Origin: Anagrus nilaparvatae
Lineage: Eukaryota > Arthropoda > Insecta > Hymenoptera > Mymaridae
NCBI GenBank assembly: GCA_022575985.1
Contig: JAKSXM010000237.1
Span: 5,412,501-5,476,500 of the forward strand
Direction: 5' to 3'
Length of the DNA: 64,000 bases
Of this stretch, positions 20,579 to 31,310 are shown in pieces. Numbering within the stretch: the first letter of the stretch is position 1; each line of letters starts with the position of its first letter. Under the pieces are notes generated by a model, which searched no databases, was not told the origin of the DNA, and was given only the letters and a program-made list of their open reading frames with translations. Made by a program: the position numbers and the translations under genes.

Positions 20579-20621
20579 ATCGATATCGATATCGATATCG
20601 AAAAATAAAAAAGATGGCGGC
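20579..20621. promoter_or_regulatory. TATCGATA (DRE-like) cluster next to a YY1/Pho-type motif
   Basis: Two overlapping TATCGATA palindromes (20584-20591 and 20590-20597) plus half sites are followed 13 bases on by AAGATGGCGGC (20611-20621). TATCGATA is the insect DRE/DREF site and AAnATGGCGGC is the YY1/Pho consensus. The combination looks like a core promoter or enhancer, but no plus- or minus-strand gene starts here that I can support. Could be a fragment of an element's promoter. Confidence 0.4.
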
Positions 20622-21808
20622 GCGAAATTCAAAAAATTTTTAATTTTTTTAAATAAATAAAGCAAAGTAAAAAATGAAATGAATTTCATATAAATATTAA
20701 TAAAATAAATGATAACTTAATAAATTTATGCAATATATTATTAAAAAGAAATAATTTGTTAGCCTAATAGTATAAATAGTTATAAGAAATAAAAATAATG
20801 TACAATTAATTAAAAAGAAGCAATAAACTTTCAATGTTATTGTTTAATTCATTGCTACTCGTCATAACAATTTACTTAATTATAATTCAAGTAAGTATAA
20901 ATTATATTATAAACAATTATTGGATAGTAATAATAGGTGAAATGAGGGAAACGAGCTATTGATCTTTTGGAGTTGGAGTTTTAAAATTATTTATTAAGAA
21001 AAAAGTAAAGCTTAAATTTAATTTTCAAAGGCTTATAATCCTAAAAAATAATAAACTTGTAAGCGATAATACTTTAAAAATTTTAAATTGTTTATAATAT
21101 GTAAAATGATAAAAGTAATGGAACCGTTTGAGGTGATCTTATGCAGCAACAGTTTGATTTTGAAAGTAAAATTTAGGCAAGGAAATTCAGTAATGAGGAA
21201 ATTGTTACATAAATAAAATATAAACATTTTCTATAATATTATTTATTTATTTAATCATTTTAAATATTATATATACTTCTAATTACATGAAATTAAATTA
21301 GTTTAAGTTCAACAGAAAAGTAAACATTAAAATAAGTCTAATATTTGGCCTAGTTTTAATTTAATAAGTTAAATAATAATTTACATTAAGAACACATTTT
21401 TATCTTTTACAAACTTAAACTTAGTGAACAATGACTTTATTTTCAACTACACTGTGAAAATTCTTGACAATCTATTTACTAACCTGATAGTAAATTTAGT
21501 ACCCTTAACGTTAAATTATTTAAATATTTCATTATACTATTATAAAATAAATTACCTAATACAAAAAATATATTTACTAAATTTTTTAACCTTCAGGATA
21601 GTAAATACAAGAATTTTTACAGTGTAACTTTACAACTTTTTTATTAACTAACTAAGACTTTTTCAAAAAATACTGTTTATAGTTATGTTAAATATCTATA
21701 TATAATATATATATATATAATTTATTATTCTATATTTAAGAGTTAGACTTTTTAGCGACTTAATTTCAGTTAACCGAGTAAAATGATAAAAACTTTTGCA
21801 ACTTATTA
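20622..21808. other. AT-rich stretch, nothing recognised
   Basis: Small ORFs at 21033-21227 (-) and 21424-21627 (+) are low-complexity and unsupported. A TATA-rich tract lies near 21702-21725. Confidence 0.6.
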
Positions 21809-23083
21809 TCATGAATCATTATAAATTTTGTGTTCATTTTCAAATTCTTTTAGTTTTTTTAATAAATGGATCATCGCATCTTCTTGCTGATCTTCTTTTA
21901 ACTGTTCATTAAAAGCTAGTATTATTGCTTTGCAATAAGGATGTGAATAAGGTGAATCGTTTATTTTTTTAACTATGATTTCTTCGTTATCAGAATCACT
22001 GGAGTCTTCGAGAACTTCAGAATCTAATTCAGATTCTGACTCAGAAGAACTGGATTCTGAATCTGTCATTTGGATATCATTATTGATGATGCCGTTATCT
22101 GAATCTTCAGAAACGTTATTAATTTTTGTTGCATCAACTTCTTCTTGGTATTCTGTTTGATTTTTTTTTGCTTAAATGAGGCATTAGAAAAGAAAATATC
22201 TCATCGTATTTGGTTTTATGACCTTTGCCAAAGTGGTATTCGAAATTTTTTTCTGTTCTTTTCCACTCTTTATACAAAAATTTAGCTTCTGGAAAAACGA
22301 AACATGAAAACTTAATTTTATTCATTCAAATTAAAATTTATAAAAAGTAAGATATACTAACGTTCTACTTGTGATGTCATTTTAGAAACAGAATCATATT
22401 TTTGAAGTACTTTTGACACTTGGCTAAAGGTAAATTTTATTATTTCTCTTTTTTGATTTGTGATTTTGCTTACTTTTTCGTAAATCACTGGATGTTTTTC
22501 AACCTCCTTCACTAAATCAATTTGAAAGTCTGTCAAAGAAAATTTTGACTTAATGTCAATAGTATTTCCTGCATCGGGTCCAGAATCATCTAAAACCATG
22601 TCATTATCTGTATTTTTTTCCGCTTCTTCAATTACTGGTTTAAAACTTTGTAATAAAAAAGCTAACATATCATAATAGATCCATTCAATAATGTTGTTTT
22701 GGTTGAAAAAGGTAAAATTTTTACAACACTCATATCATTCATTTAGGACAATTTTACCTACATAATCATAAACAAGTATAAACATTTAGTTTAAAATATG
22801 CTAATTTTTTAAATATTAAATTATTCACCTGAAACAATTTGTGTATTTTCTGAAGCACCATTTAAAACATCAGCTATTTCATTGAAATGGCTCATTAATT
22901 CAACCCACTCCTGGGGAGTAAACTCTAAAATTGGGTCCAACATAAATTTTTTATTAAATTTGCTAATAAAATCATTCTTTTTTACTAATTTAATCAAATT
23001 AGACATAAATGTAAATTCATTTGGGTCCATTGCCCCACAATTTCTTGAAATATTTTATCATCACATGCACTTTCAAAATCCAT
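21809..23083 (-). pseudogene. Three-exon MADF-like gene with acidic tail, broken by frameshifts
   Basis: MADF proteins are Myb/SANT-like DNA-binding adaptors, either host regulators (Adf-1 type) or accessory proteins of PIF/Harbinger transposons. Proposed minus-strand exons are 23083-22829, 22661-22362 and 22288-21809. Splice signals fit in phase: TCAG|GTGAAT to ATGTTAG|CT, and GAAC|GTTAGT to TTTCCAG|AA. The first exon reads MDPNEFTFMSNLIKLV and EFTPQEWVELMSHF; the second LVKEVEKHPVIYEKV; the third LYKEWKRTEKNFEYHF. Then come a Ser/Asp/Glu-rich stretch and a C-terminal helix CKAIILAFNEQLKED, perhaps a BESS-type motif. A nine-T run (22161-22169) causes a one-base frameshift, and another is likely near 23031. 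Without them the gene would be nearly intact. It lies antisense inside the IFT172 intron. Confidence 0.6.
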
Positions 23084-23311
23084 TGTGTACATTTAAATCT
23101 ATGTGTACATGCAAGGTGCAACTGATGATCAACAAACACCGAGAACACGTGAAATATAATAAAAGAACCTAACCTTACTTTTATTTGCAATTTATGACCT
23201 AAGTTCTGCTGTTGGTGTATGACTAATCAGGAACGAATGACTAATTGTTTTTTGTTAATTTTAATTTTAATTTTAAGTGAATCAATATTCCAATCATACC
23301 ATATTTATCAG

Positions 23312-26035
23312 ATATTGAGGAACATAATGTATCTGAAGCTTTAATTACTTTAGTTTCCCAGTATCCAAATCTGTATGTAAAATCTCATCCTCAGTACAAG
23401 GATAGAAGTGTTAAAAATAACACTTACAAAAAATTTGTGCCTAAAGTATTATCTAGTAATATCCAAAAAGGTAAGTTTAATTAATAATGTGTTTAAAAAT
23501 TAAAAATTTTATATAAAATTATTCATATTAATTATATTCATAAGCATAAATATTAGACTGACAAAAAAAAAATCGACTTTTTGATTTTTTAAGGTGCTCA
23601 AGCGTTTTTGTGTACTACTTTATGAAAAAAAAGCCCCAGGTAAACCGCATCAAAAATATTTAGTCGTTGGACAGCGACAAAGCGTTTTCGATTTTTGAAA
23701 ATTGGTTCAGGAGCGTCGGGGGAGATTACAGCTACTAAATTTAAAAGGCAACAAAAAAATAAAACTTCGGGGGGTATTTCATAGTTTTTTTGGTCACTAA
23801 AAACGATGGAATCATTTATTTTGAATTATTTCTTTAAGGCAAAAAGTTATGAGCTAATTTCGGTCTTAAAAATATCAAAAATTGGACAGTTTTTGACGTC
23901 AAAAACATGCTGCGGACTAAAAAATGTTTAGAAATTATTTCAAAAGGGTATTCCGAACGTTCAATGGGTCACTAAAAACGATGAAATCGGTTATTTTTAT
24001 TTATTCTTGACGGATTCAGATTTATGCGCCAAATATTGTAGCTTGATTTTCCAAATTTAGCATTTTTTTAAGTTAAATGACTGTCAAGCGTAAAGATAAC
24101 TTTTCTGAACGTCTAGAAAGGTAAATTATCATATTTTTGTGTTTTTCTAACTAGCGCAGAATTAATTGCTTAGATTTTATTTAAGGGTGCTAGTTTAGTT
24201 CAGTGTTACCACAATGTCATAAAATATGGGTTTCAGGCAATTTTCCTGATAATGCTGTCATCTTACAATTCAACCAAAATACTTCTAGTTCGTCTCATTT
24301 TTTTTGTATAAAATACACCTTTTAATCCCCGTAATCCGCAATTTTTTATCACCGGTTCTCTCATCGTAATAGTTACTAAACCTAAGGCCCATTTTTGGCA
24401 AAAAATGACTAATTTTTAAGTTGCAGCAAAAATTGAAATTTTCATTAAAAATAGGTCTTATAGGTCTCAAAAATTTTGTATAAACTTTAAGTTTCCAAAA
24501 TTTTATTACTTGTTTCTTTTCAATTTTTCGTTTAGCAGATATGATAATTTAAAGACAGAGTCTCAATTTGAGGTTTTTTAAAAAAAATCATACTTTATAA
24601 TTAAATTTGTAGAACCATATCTCGGAAATATCAAATACTAAAAGGACGAGTAAGAAATTGTTGAAACTTTTGAACTTACAAAAAGTTGTTGAGAACAATA
24701 AAACTCAATTTTATCAAAAATTAAAATTTTAGCACCAATTTAAAAATTGGTCATTTAGGGCCGAAAATGGGTCTTAGGTTTAATAACTATTACGATGAGA
24801 GAGTCGGTGATGAAAAATTGCGGATTACGGGGATTAAAAGGTGTATTTTATACAAAAAAAATGAGACAAACTAGAAGTATTTTGGTTGAATTGTAAGATG
24901 ACAGCATTATCAGGAAAATTGCCTGAAACCCATATTTTATGACATTGTGGTAACACTGAACTAAACTAACACCCTTAAATAAAATCTAAGCAATTAATTC
25001 TACGCTAGTTAGAAAAACACAAAAATATGATAATTTAACTTTCTAGACGTTCAGAAAAATTATCTTTACGCTTGACAGTCATTTAACTTAAAAGAATGCT
25101 AAATTTGGAAAATCAAGCTACAATATTTGGCGCATAAGTCTGAATCCGTCAAGAATAAATAAAAATAACCGATTTTATCGTTTTTAGTGACCCATTGAAC
25201 GTTCGAAATGCCCTTTTGAAATAATTTCTAAACATGTTTTAGTCCGCAGCATGTTTTTGACGTCAAAAACTGTCCAATTTTTGATATTTTTAAGACCGAA
25301 ATTAGCTCATAACTTTTTGCCTTAAAGAAATAAATCAAAATAAATGATTCCATCGTTTTTAATGACCAAAAAAACTATGAAATACCCCCCGAAGTTTTAT
25401 TTTTTTGTTGCCTTTTAAATTTAGTAGCTGTAATCTCCCCCGACGCTCCTGAACCAATTTTCAAAAATTGAAAACGCTTTGTCGCTGTCCAACGACTAAA
25501 TATTTTCAGATGCGGTTTACCTGGGGCTTTTTTTTTTCATAAAGTAGTACCCAAAAACGCTTGAGCACCTTAAAAAATCGGAAAGTCCATTTTTTTTTGT
25601 CAGTCTAATAAATATTACTTATCGAGTCACTTGCCTTTGAAAAACCTTTTACAGTAGGTGAGTTTTAGATTAATTATTCTTTTCATTTTGTTAAAAGGTT
25701 CAGATTTAAAGAAACTCTGTTAGCATTTATTTAAAAAATTTCAAGCAGAGGTCACGAAGTCAAAGAAGGTTACCCCATCAGGCTCTGGAGCTAAATATGA
25801 AAAAAAATAAGTGTTTTTTGATAGCATGATTTTCCTTAAAGAATATATTAAACCAAGGACTAATATTAAAAGCTCGATTCAGTTAAAACAGCAGCTAGTA
25901 AATCACCAGAATAAGAAACGAGCTGGTGGTGAAATGGAAGCACAAGATCAATCATTTTATAAAAAAAAAAGAAAAACTGACAAGGATGTTTTAGATGTTG
26001 AGTTGCTTGCAACGTCCCAGTTTTTTAGATCATAA
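23312..26035 (+). pseudogene. MADF-domain gene, two exons, split by a palindromic insertion and with two Trp-to-stop changes
   Basis: Exon 23312-23470 (acceptor TTTATCAG, donor AAAAAG|GTAAGT) reads EEHNVSEALITLVSQYPNLY, HPQYKDRSVKNNTYKKF. Exon 25698-26035 (acceptor GTTAAAAG) reads SDLKKLC-stop-HLFKKFQAE, KSKKVTPSGSGAKYEKK-stop-VFFDSMIFLKEY, then a basic linker and a hydrophobic end. Together these make one MADF domain (LVxxYPxLY, W, LKKxW, SGSGA, KWxFF). TAG at 25721-25723 and TAA at 25808-25810 fall where the domain normally has Trp. The intron holds the 2.06-kb fold-back. It starts 230 bases from, and diverges from, the other MADF gene. No first exon with ATG was found. Confidence 0.6.
23553..25608. 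mobile_element. 2,056-bp fold-back element, arms of about 0.9 kb
   Basis: The left end TTAGACTGACAAAAAA and right end TTTTTTGTCAGTCTAA are inverted, flanked by TA on both sides. The arms can be followed with few differences from 23553 to about 24430 and from 24735 to 25608: for example AAGCCCCAGGTAAACCGCAT against ATGCGGTTTACCTGGGGCTT, and CTGTCAAGCGTAAAGATAA against TTATCTTTACGCTTGACAG. The ~300-base centre is AT-rich and not inverted. No ORF of note. A diverged relative of one arm lies at 30.56-30.83 kb. Confidence 0.9.
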
Positions 26036-26565
26036 TTTGAAGGTCTGAATAATAATAGTAAAAAAAAAAAAAGTAAGAAACTTAGTTATGAAAACTGCAG
26101 TAATCCTGACGTTAATGAATATTGCATTCCTGTTCTGAAAAGATTTAATTCATTAAACGTCTATATTATACATAAATTTGACAGCTTTATAATGGTACTG
26201 CAAGAAATAAAAAATTTTAGAAATGTATATATTTTTTTTTAAATACTCAAGTAAACAATAAAAATTTTAAAATTATATTCTATAAAGTAATTATAATATG
26301 TTTTGTAAAAGTAATGTTTTATTAAACATTTATCTTATATATTAATATATATATTTTTTAATAAAAAATAAATATTATTGTGTAAAATAATTTGTTTTTA
26401 TTCAATCATATTTTGCATTCAATTTTTAAATGTCGAGGTCAATACACATAACCAAATTTACATAATTCCTTAATTTCTCTAAATGTTTACAATATAAATT
26501 TACTATGAATTAAAAATTTAAAATATTAAATTACATAAGCTAAGCACGTGCATTTTGAATAATAT

Positions 26566-26730
26566 AATTTTCTTGCCAAGAAACTTTACCTATAGTATAA
26601 AAATATTCTTTCAATATGTTACGTTGAGCATTACTATTATTTAAAATTCTTTCATCATTTTCTTCAACTCCATTCATCCTTTCATTATCATGAGTATACA
26701 CTGAATACTTACTAAAGCTTTATAATGCGA
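26566..26730 (-). pseudogene. C-terminal exon of a PIF/Harbinger-type transposase (tentative)
   Basis: The minus strand has an open stretch reading YSVYTHDNERMNGVEENDE, then AQRNILKEYFYTIGKVSWQE and a stop after IIQNARA. PIF/Harbinger nucleases commonly end in a motif R..L..YF...G.V.WQ, which this fits. The rest of the transposase was not found; the LTR at 26924 may have replaced or separated it. A short possible exon with KIVADNVK lies just upstream on the minus strand (about 26770-26800). Harbinger elements carry MADF/SANT-like accessory proteins, which would explain the neighbouring MADF genes. Family call is an inference from a short motif. Confidence 0.4.
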
Positions 26731-26923
26731 AAGGGTTATTGCTAATTAAATATAAAACATTGATTACCTTTAACATTATCTGCTACTATTTTCCTGAAAA
26801 CGGGGTAAAACTGGGAACTTGAGGTTAGGTTATTTGTAAAGAAAGATGAACATATTAATATAATTAAATAATAAAAGATTATTTATTAAATTATAAACTT
26901 AGAAGAGTTTATAAAGGAGGTTA

Positions 26924-27701
26924 TGTAATATTTACAAAGGGCTCTTCACGTGGCTGCAGCTCGCGCGCGAACGTGAAAAATTATGGCTAATGGCCTTGAC
27001 TTATATGAGCTCATAGAAATTTTACGTTATCAATTATTCGCAAATGTCATAAAGGTTACTTATGATTAATTTGCAAACTAGTGCATATAAACAGAACTAA
27101 TAATAAAAAATCACCTTTATAACTTTTGCAAACTCTTGACACGCACGATATTTCAATACACTCACTTGCACACATATAAAAAATAATACACACTTTGACG
27201 CACGAGATTATTAAAATAAGCCTCGTGGTAGCTTTCGCAAAATTAGTAATAAAATACAAAAATAATATGATTTAAATATGTATGTGATCACTTATTAATA
27301 ATAATTTTTTTCTTTTACCTAAAGGATTTTATCACTTCTGAGATTTTATTTTATCTCAAAAAAAAAGAATACAAAAAAAAGTATAAGTCCTATTTATGAC
27401 TTTTTATTACAAGTAATAATGAATTTTGTTGAAAAACTTAAATCAAACTTGTTTAATTACGAAGAAAAACTAGAAAAAAACTGGTAGCTGTAGTTAAGCT
27501 AATTATATTAATTATCATAATAAAGAAAAACTGTTTTTGGAGCTATTATATAAAAAAATGTGCTCCGACTACTATTATGTCTAAAGCGACAATGCTGTTC
27601 CGTGCGCGGGGGAAGAGATGTTTCATGCGAGCGCCGCTAGCCGCGGGGTCTTTCTTTTACAATTTTTATCGCGGTAATATTTGAATATTTACTTCATTAC
27701 A
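26924..27701 (-). mobile_element. LTR of an LTR retrotransposon (3' LTR, minus orientation)
   Basis: On the minus strand the sequence starts TGTAATGAAGTAAATATT right after a purine-rich tract CCGGGGGAAGA, and ends GTAAATATTACA at 26924. The ends TGTAAT/ATTACA are the short inverted repeats expected for LTRs, giving 778 bp. A TATA-like TTTTATATAATAG lies about 150 bases in. The tract GGGGGAAGA just before it is a fitting polypurine tract. The partner 5' LTR was not found. Confidence 0.65.
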
Positions 27702-28591
27702 TCTTCCCCCGGAAGCCAACCTTACTTGTAATAGTAAGGTGGTTAGATGTTAGCATTTGCTGATTTCGATTTGTAACAATCTTGTGTTTTAGGTAGGTTG
27801 GAAGCGAATCAAGGCAACGATGATAGCGACTTGTAGCCCTTTCCCACTTTTCGCTAACTGGACGAACAACAAATCTATTGTAGCGCCAACGGTCATTCTT
27901 CGTCCAGTTGGTCCTATCTATGTTCATTAGCTCCATAGTCTGTGCACCCCAATCATCCATTTCCTCTTGCATTTTATAAAGTTTATGGAGTTTGCGTCTT
28001 TCGATGTCATCTTGAAATATGTTGCGCAAGACTTGTTCTTGATTGAGTAGTTCTGGTTGTTGGATGGTGGGCCTCTTCTGGGGCCTCTTCTTGTTGTTCG
28101 ATAGCTTCGATCATGTGGGCCTCTTCTATGGCCCTGTTACTATGTTCGATGGCTACTGTTACTGATTGTTCAATTCTTCGTGGGGTTAACCTCCCCCACT
28201 GCTCGAACTTTACAGCGTTCTCATAGATGCGATGGTAGTCCACCCATCCTATGATCTTGATATTTACTAGCCAATTTTGCTGGCTGTTTAATTTAATTGC
28301 TGCTATAGTGGCTAAGTTTGGTTCTACGATTACTTCCGATAAGAATGATCGTATATATTTCGAGAAGCTGCCAATTTCTCTAGAGACTCTTGTAATATGG
28401 CTGGTAACTGGAACAATCGAAGTTGTATTTCTAGGAACAATTTCGTTGTTTGTTGGGTAATAGTAAATGGCTATTAGCTTCAAATATCCGTTTCCTTGTA
28501 TGCCTACGCTTCGTAGGCTTTTCCAGTTACTTATTTCTGTCTTTAACTCGACGTCTGACTGGATCGTAAATCCTATTTCTGGTAACTCCAT
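27697..28591 (-). pseudogene. Terminal ORF of the LTR element, about 300 aa, unrecognised, one frameshift
   Basis: The first reading frame (28591-28007, 194 codons) starts MELPEIGFTIQSDVELKTEI and includes VPVTSHITRVSREIGSFSKY and NWLVNIKIIGWVDYHRIYEN. A second frame (28029-27697) continues with FQDDIERRKLHKLY, WTKNDRWRYNRFVVRP and a basic end, stopping in the polypurine tract at the LTR border. Near 28060 the second frame reads PELLNQEQVLRN, more protein-like than the first frame there, so a one-base indel in a single gene is likely. I cannot assign a family: it could be the last ORF of an LTR retrotransposon or a captured gene. A TATATAAAAG box lies on the minus strand at about 28640. Confidence 0.5.
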
Positions 28592-28652
28592 CTAAACATA
28601 GTGAAGTAATATTTTATTGTACAAATACGTTTCGGCTTTTATATAATGTAAT

Positions 28653-28962
28653 AACCAGCCCGTTTTAGCTGGTAAAATCGGCCGGTTTTGGCTGGTTTTG
28701 GCCGGTTTCGGCTGGTCTCCACTGATTTCATCTGGTATCAATGAGTTTTAACCAGAAAAATAGTTTTAGTTGTTAAAAAAAGAAAATTTCCAGGAAATTA
28801 AAGAAAATTCAATCCTGATAAACTTTATAACATTCTTTTAACCAATAAACGTCTAAAATGAAAATTTATACATTATTACCAGGGAGTTTTCGATGTCAAT
28901 AATAATGTTTATCAGGTGAAACCAGCCGAAACCGGCCAAAACCAGCCAAAACCAGCCAGTTG
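28653..28962. mobile_element. Fold-back MITE rich in CCAGC/GGTT units, ~310 bp
   Basis: The left end has GGCTGGTTTTGGCCGGTTTC and the right end its complement GAAACCGGCCAAAACCAGCC. Each arm is a short tandem of a 10-11-base unit (GGYTGGTTTT). The centre is AT-rich. No ORF. Confidence 0.8.
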
Positions 28963-29229
28963 ATTTTTTTAGGGATTCCGAGTTACAATTGTAACTCGGA
29001 ACCGTGAGCTAAAATTAAAAAAAAAAACGTAAAATTGATTTCGTTTTTTTCAAGAAATAATTTTCACAAAATATAGTCTTAAAATACCTTTTAGAACCTG
29101 ATAAAATATATTTTTAGTCAAAAAATATGAAATTTTTTTGCGTTTTCGACCACCAACCCTTGAAGTTATTAACTCTAAAGCATTAAAGTTTTTTTTAAAT
29201 AAAAAAATCGCCTAGGGGTTTTTCTTTAA
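28963..29229. other. No gene recognised
   Basis: AT-rich non-coding sequence. A four-fold GATAA microsatellite follows at 29240-29262. Confidence 0.5.
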
Positions 29230-30500
29230 AGATTAATTTAAAAGATAAGATAAGATAAGATAAAGTTTATTTTCACCAAATACAAAAAAAATATATACAT
29301 GTACATAAAATATGATATAACCTTATAGTGTATAATTTGGTACAACAATGATTTGGTATATAGTCAGTTTACGTATTGAAACAATTTTCATGTATTTTCG
29401 TCCACACAGTTCTCCATAAGTTAGTATTTAATAAAATCGAAAATAAAAAATAATTATTGTTGTTTTTAACAAGAATCAAAGAAAATAAAAAAATTCAATT
29501 ATTTCATTTTAGTATATATAGGAGTATTTTAAGGAAGTTTTATCATGAGAGCACTGTGTAAAACGAAGCCTTTCTTTAAAGATATTTGAGTTTGTTTGGT
29601 TAGGTGTTAAGCTTGTGGTTTAATTTTTTTATTGTAGATTACTTTCAAGATAATAAATAATTTGCGGTAAAAATAAAAAAAACTAGAGAAAAATTCAAGA
29701 AATTTAATAGATTCTTTACTATTCAGAAAACAAAAACATCATTTTTGTACCATATATTAATTTTTTTACAAATTATTTAATCGAGATTAAAAAAAAATGG
29801 CGTTTTTTGTAATTATTGGCGGCAAAAATTTTAAGAAAAACATTTTGGAAAAATTACATATCAGATCCAAAAAATTACTATAAACCATATTTCTAAAACT
29901 AGTACTCCCATAGAAATAAATTAAGCACTGCGTCTAAAAAGAAAAAACAAATTGGTATTTTTGGTATTTTTTGGTGAAAAAAATTTTGAGAAAAAAATTA
30001 AAAAAAAATAAATTATAAGATTCAAGATATCGAGTAAAAATGATATTCCTAGATATTAGTACTTTCATGGAATAAAATGAGGTATTGCATCCAAATGAAC
30101 ACATTGGCTGCGGCAGGTCACGTGACTCCATTTAAAATACATGGGATCGTGGGCGAATTTCACCCACGCCGCAGCGAATGTGTTAAAAAAAAAAAGTATA
30201 TCCAGATTTTTTCGGATTTTTTGGTAAATTAAATTTTGAACTAAATTAGGTCTTTATACCATAATGGTTGTTAAATATCACCGGTTACAGTCATACATAC
30301 ATAAATCATAGTACATTCATAGGCACACACACAGACATACAGATTTTTTTTAAAAACCGGTTTTTTAGCTTCCTGAGGTCTCAAAACGTGCTCATATGCC
30401 AAAAACTCAAAAAAAAATTTTGACCTCTCACAATGGTTCCTCTATGAATAACCAAAATAATTTTTTATCACTATCTTTAAAGAGTGAAAAACAAGTAAAA
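29230..30500. repeat. Dispersed AT-rich repeat D, copy 1
   Basis: Recurrent phrases such as CGAGTAAAAATGATATTCCT, 'agtactttcatgg' and a block with AAAAACCGGTTTTTTAG preceded by CACACACAGACATACA recur, inverted, at 36.30-36.89 kb and in several tandem copies at 46.2-47.0 kb. No coding capacity. Probably a non-autonomous element family or degenerate satellite. Confidence 0.6.
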
Positions 30501-30559
30501 AATTTTTGGTAACTTGGAACTTTTAAATAATTTTTAAGACCCATAAAATTAAATATCAT

Positions 30560-30830
30560 TAAAAATTACAATTTTAGCAGCAATTTAAAAATTGGTCATT
30601 TTTGGGCAAAAACGAGAATGCGGCTTATTGACTACATTGGTGAGAGTATGGTCATAAAAAGTTGCGTTTTACGGGAATTTTAAGTTGGTAATTATACAAA
30701 AAAATAAGATCAACTGGATATATTTTGGTTGAATTTGAAAATGACAACGTAATTTGGAAAATTGCATAAAAAACCTATTTTATAATTTATATAACATTGT
30801 CGTAATATTGAGCCCTGCTTTTCTAGGCCC
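30560..30830. repeat. Diverged relative of the fold-back arm at 24.7-25.0 kb
   Basis: TTTAAAAATTGGTCATTTTT, 'gagagtatggtcataaaaagttgcg', a string of A followed by 'gatcaactggatatattttggttgaat' and the ending 'acattgtcgtaatattgagc' parallel 24745-24965 at perhaps 70-75 percent. Strings over 20 bases are cited in part only. Confidence 0.55.
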
Positions 30831-30884
30831 AAAAGACGCGTTGGAATAAACGGTATCGTGGGACATTTTCCAAGATATTAATTC

Positions 30885-31310
30885 ATTAGGTTATGTGGGT
30901 GTAGTGCTTAACGTATAGTTTTTTTTTACACCACTTCATTAGGTTATGTGGGTGTATTGCTTAAAGTACAGTCTTTCTTATTCACCACTTCATAAGGTTA
31001 TATTGGTGTAACGCTTGACGTATAATTTTTTAACACCATTTCATTAGGTTATGTGAGTGTAATGCTTTTAGTATAGTCTTTCTTATACACCACTTTATTA
31101 TTAGGTTATGTTGGTGTAATGCTTGACGTATAATTTTTTTACACCACTTCATTAGGTTACGTGGGTGTAATGCTTGACGTATAAAGTTTTATTTATATTA
31201 CTTCCTTAAGTTATATGGGTGTTGTTTTTTTATTATAGACCACTTTCTTGGGTTATATGGGGCTAATGCTTGACATGTCTTTTTTTTTATAGATTACTTC
31301 CTTAGGATAA
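30885..31310. repeat. Minisatellite A, array 2 (about 8 units of ~54 bp)
   Basis: The core 'attaggttatgtgggtgtaa' followed by 'tgcttgacgtata' and a T-rich spacer recurs at about 30895, 30948, 31000, 31050, 31108, 31160, 31216 and 31258. The core is the same as in array 1 at 5.9 kb, on the same strand, but the spacer differs (TTTACACCACTTC here). Confidence 0.85.
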
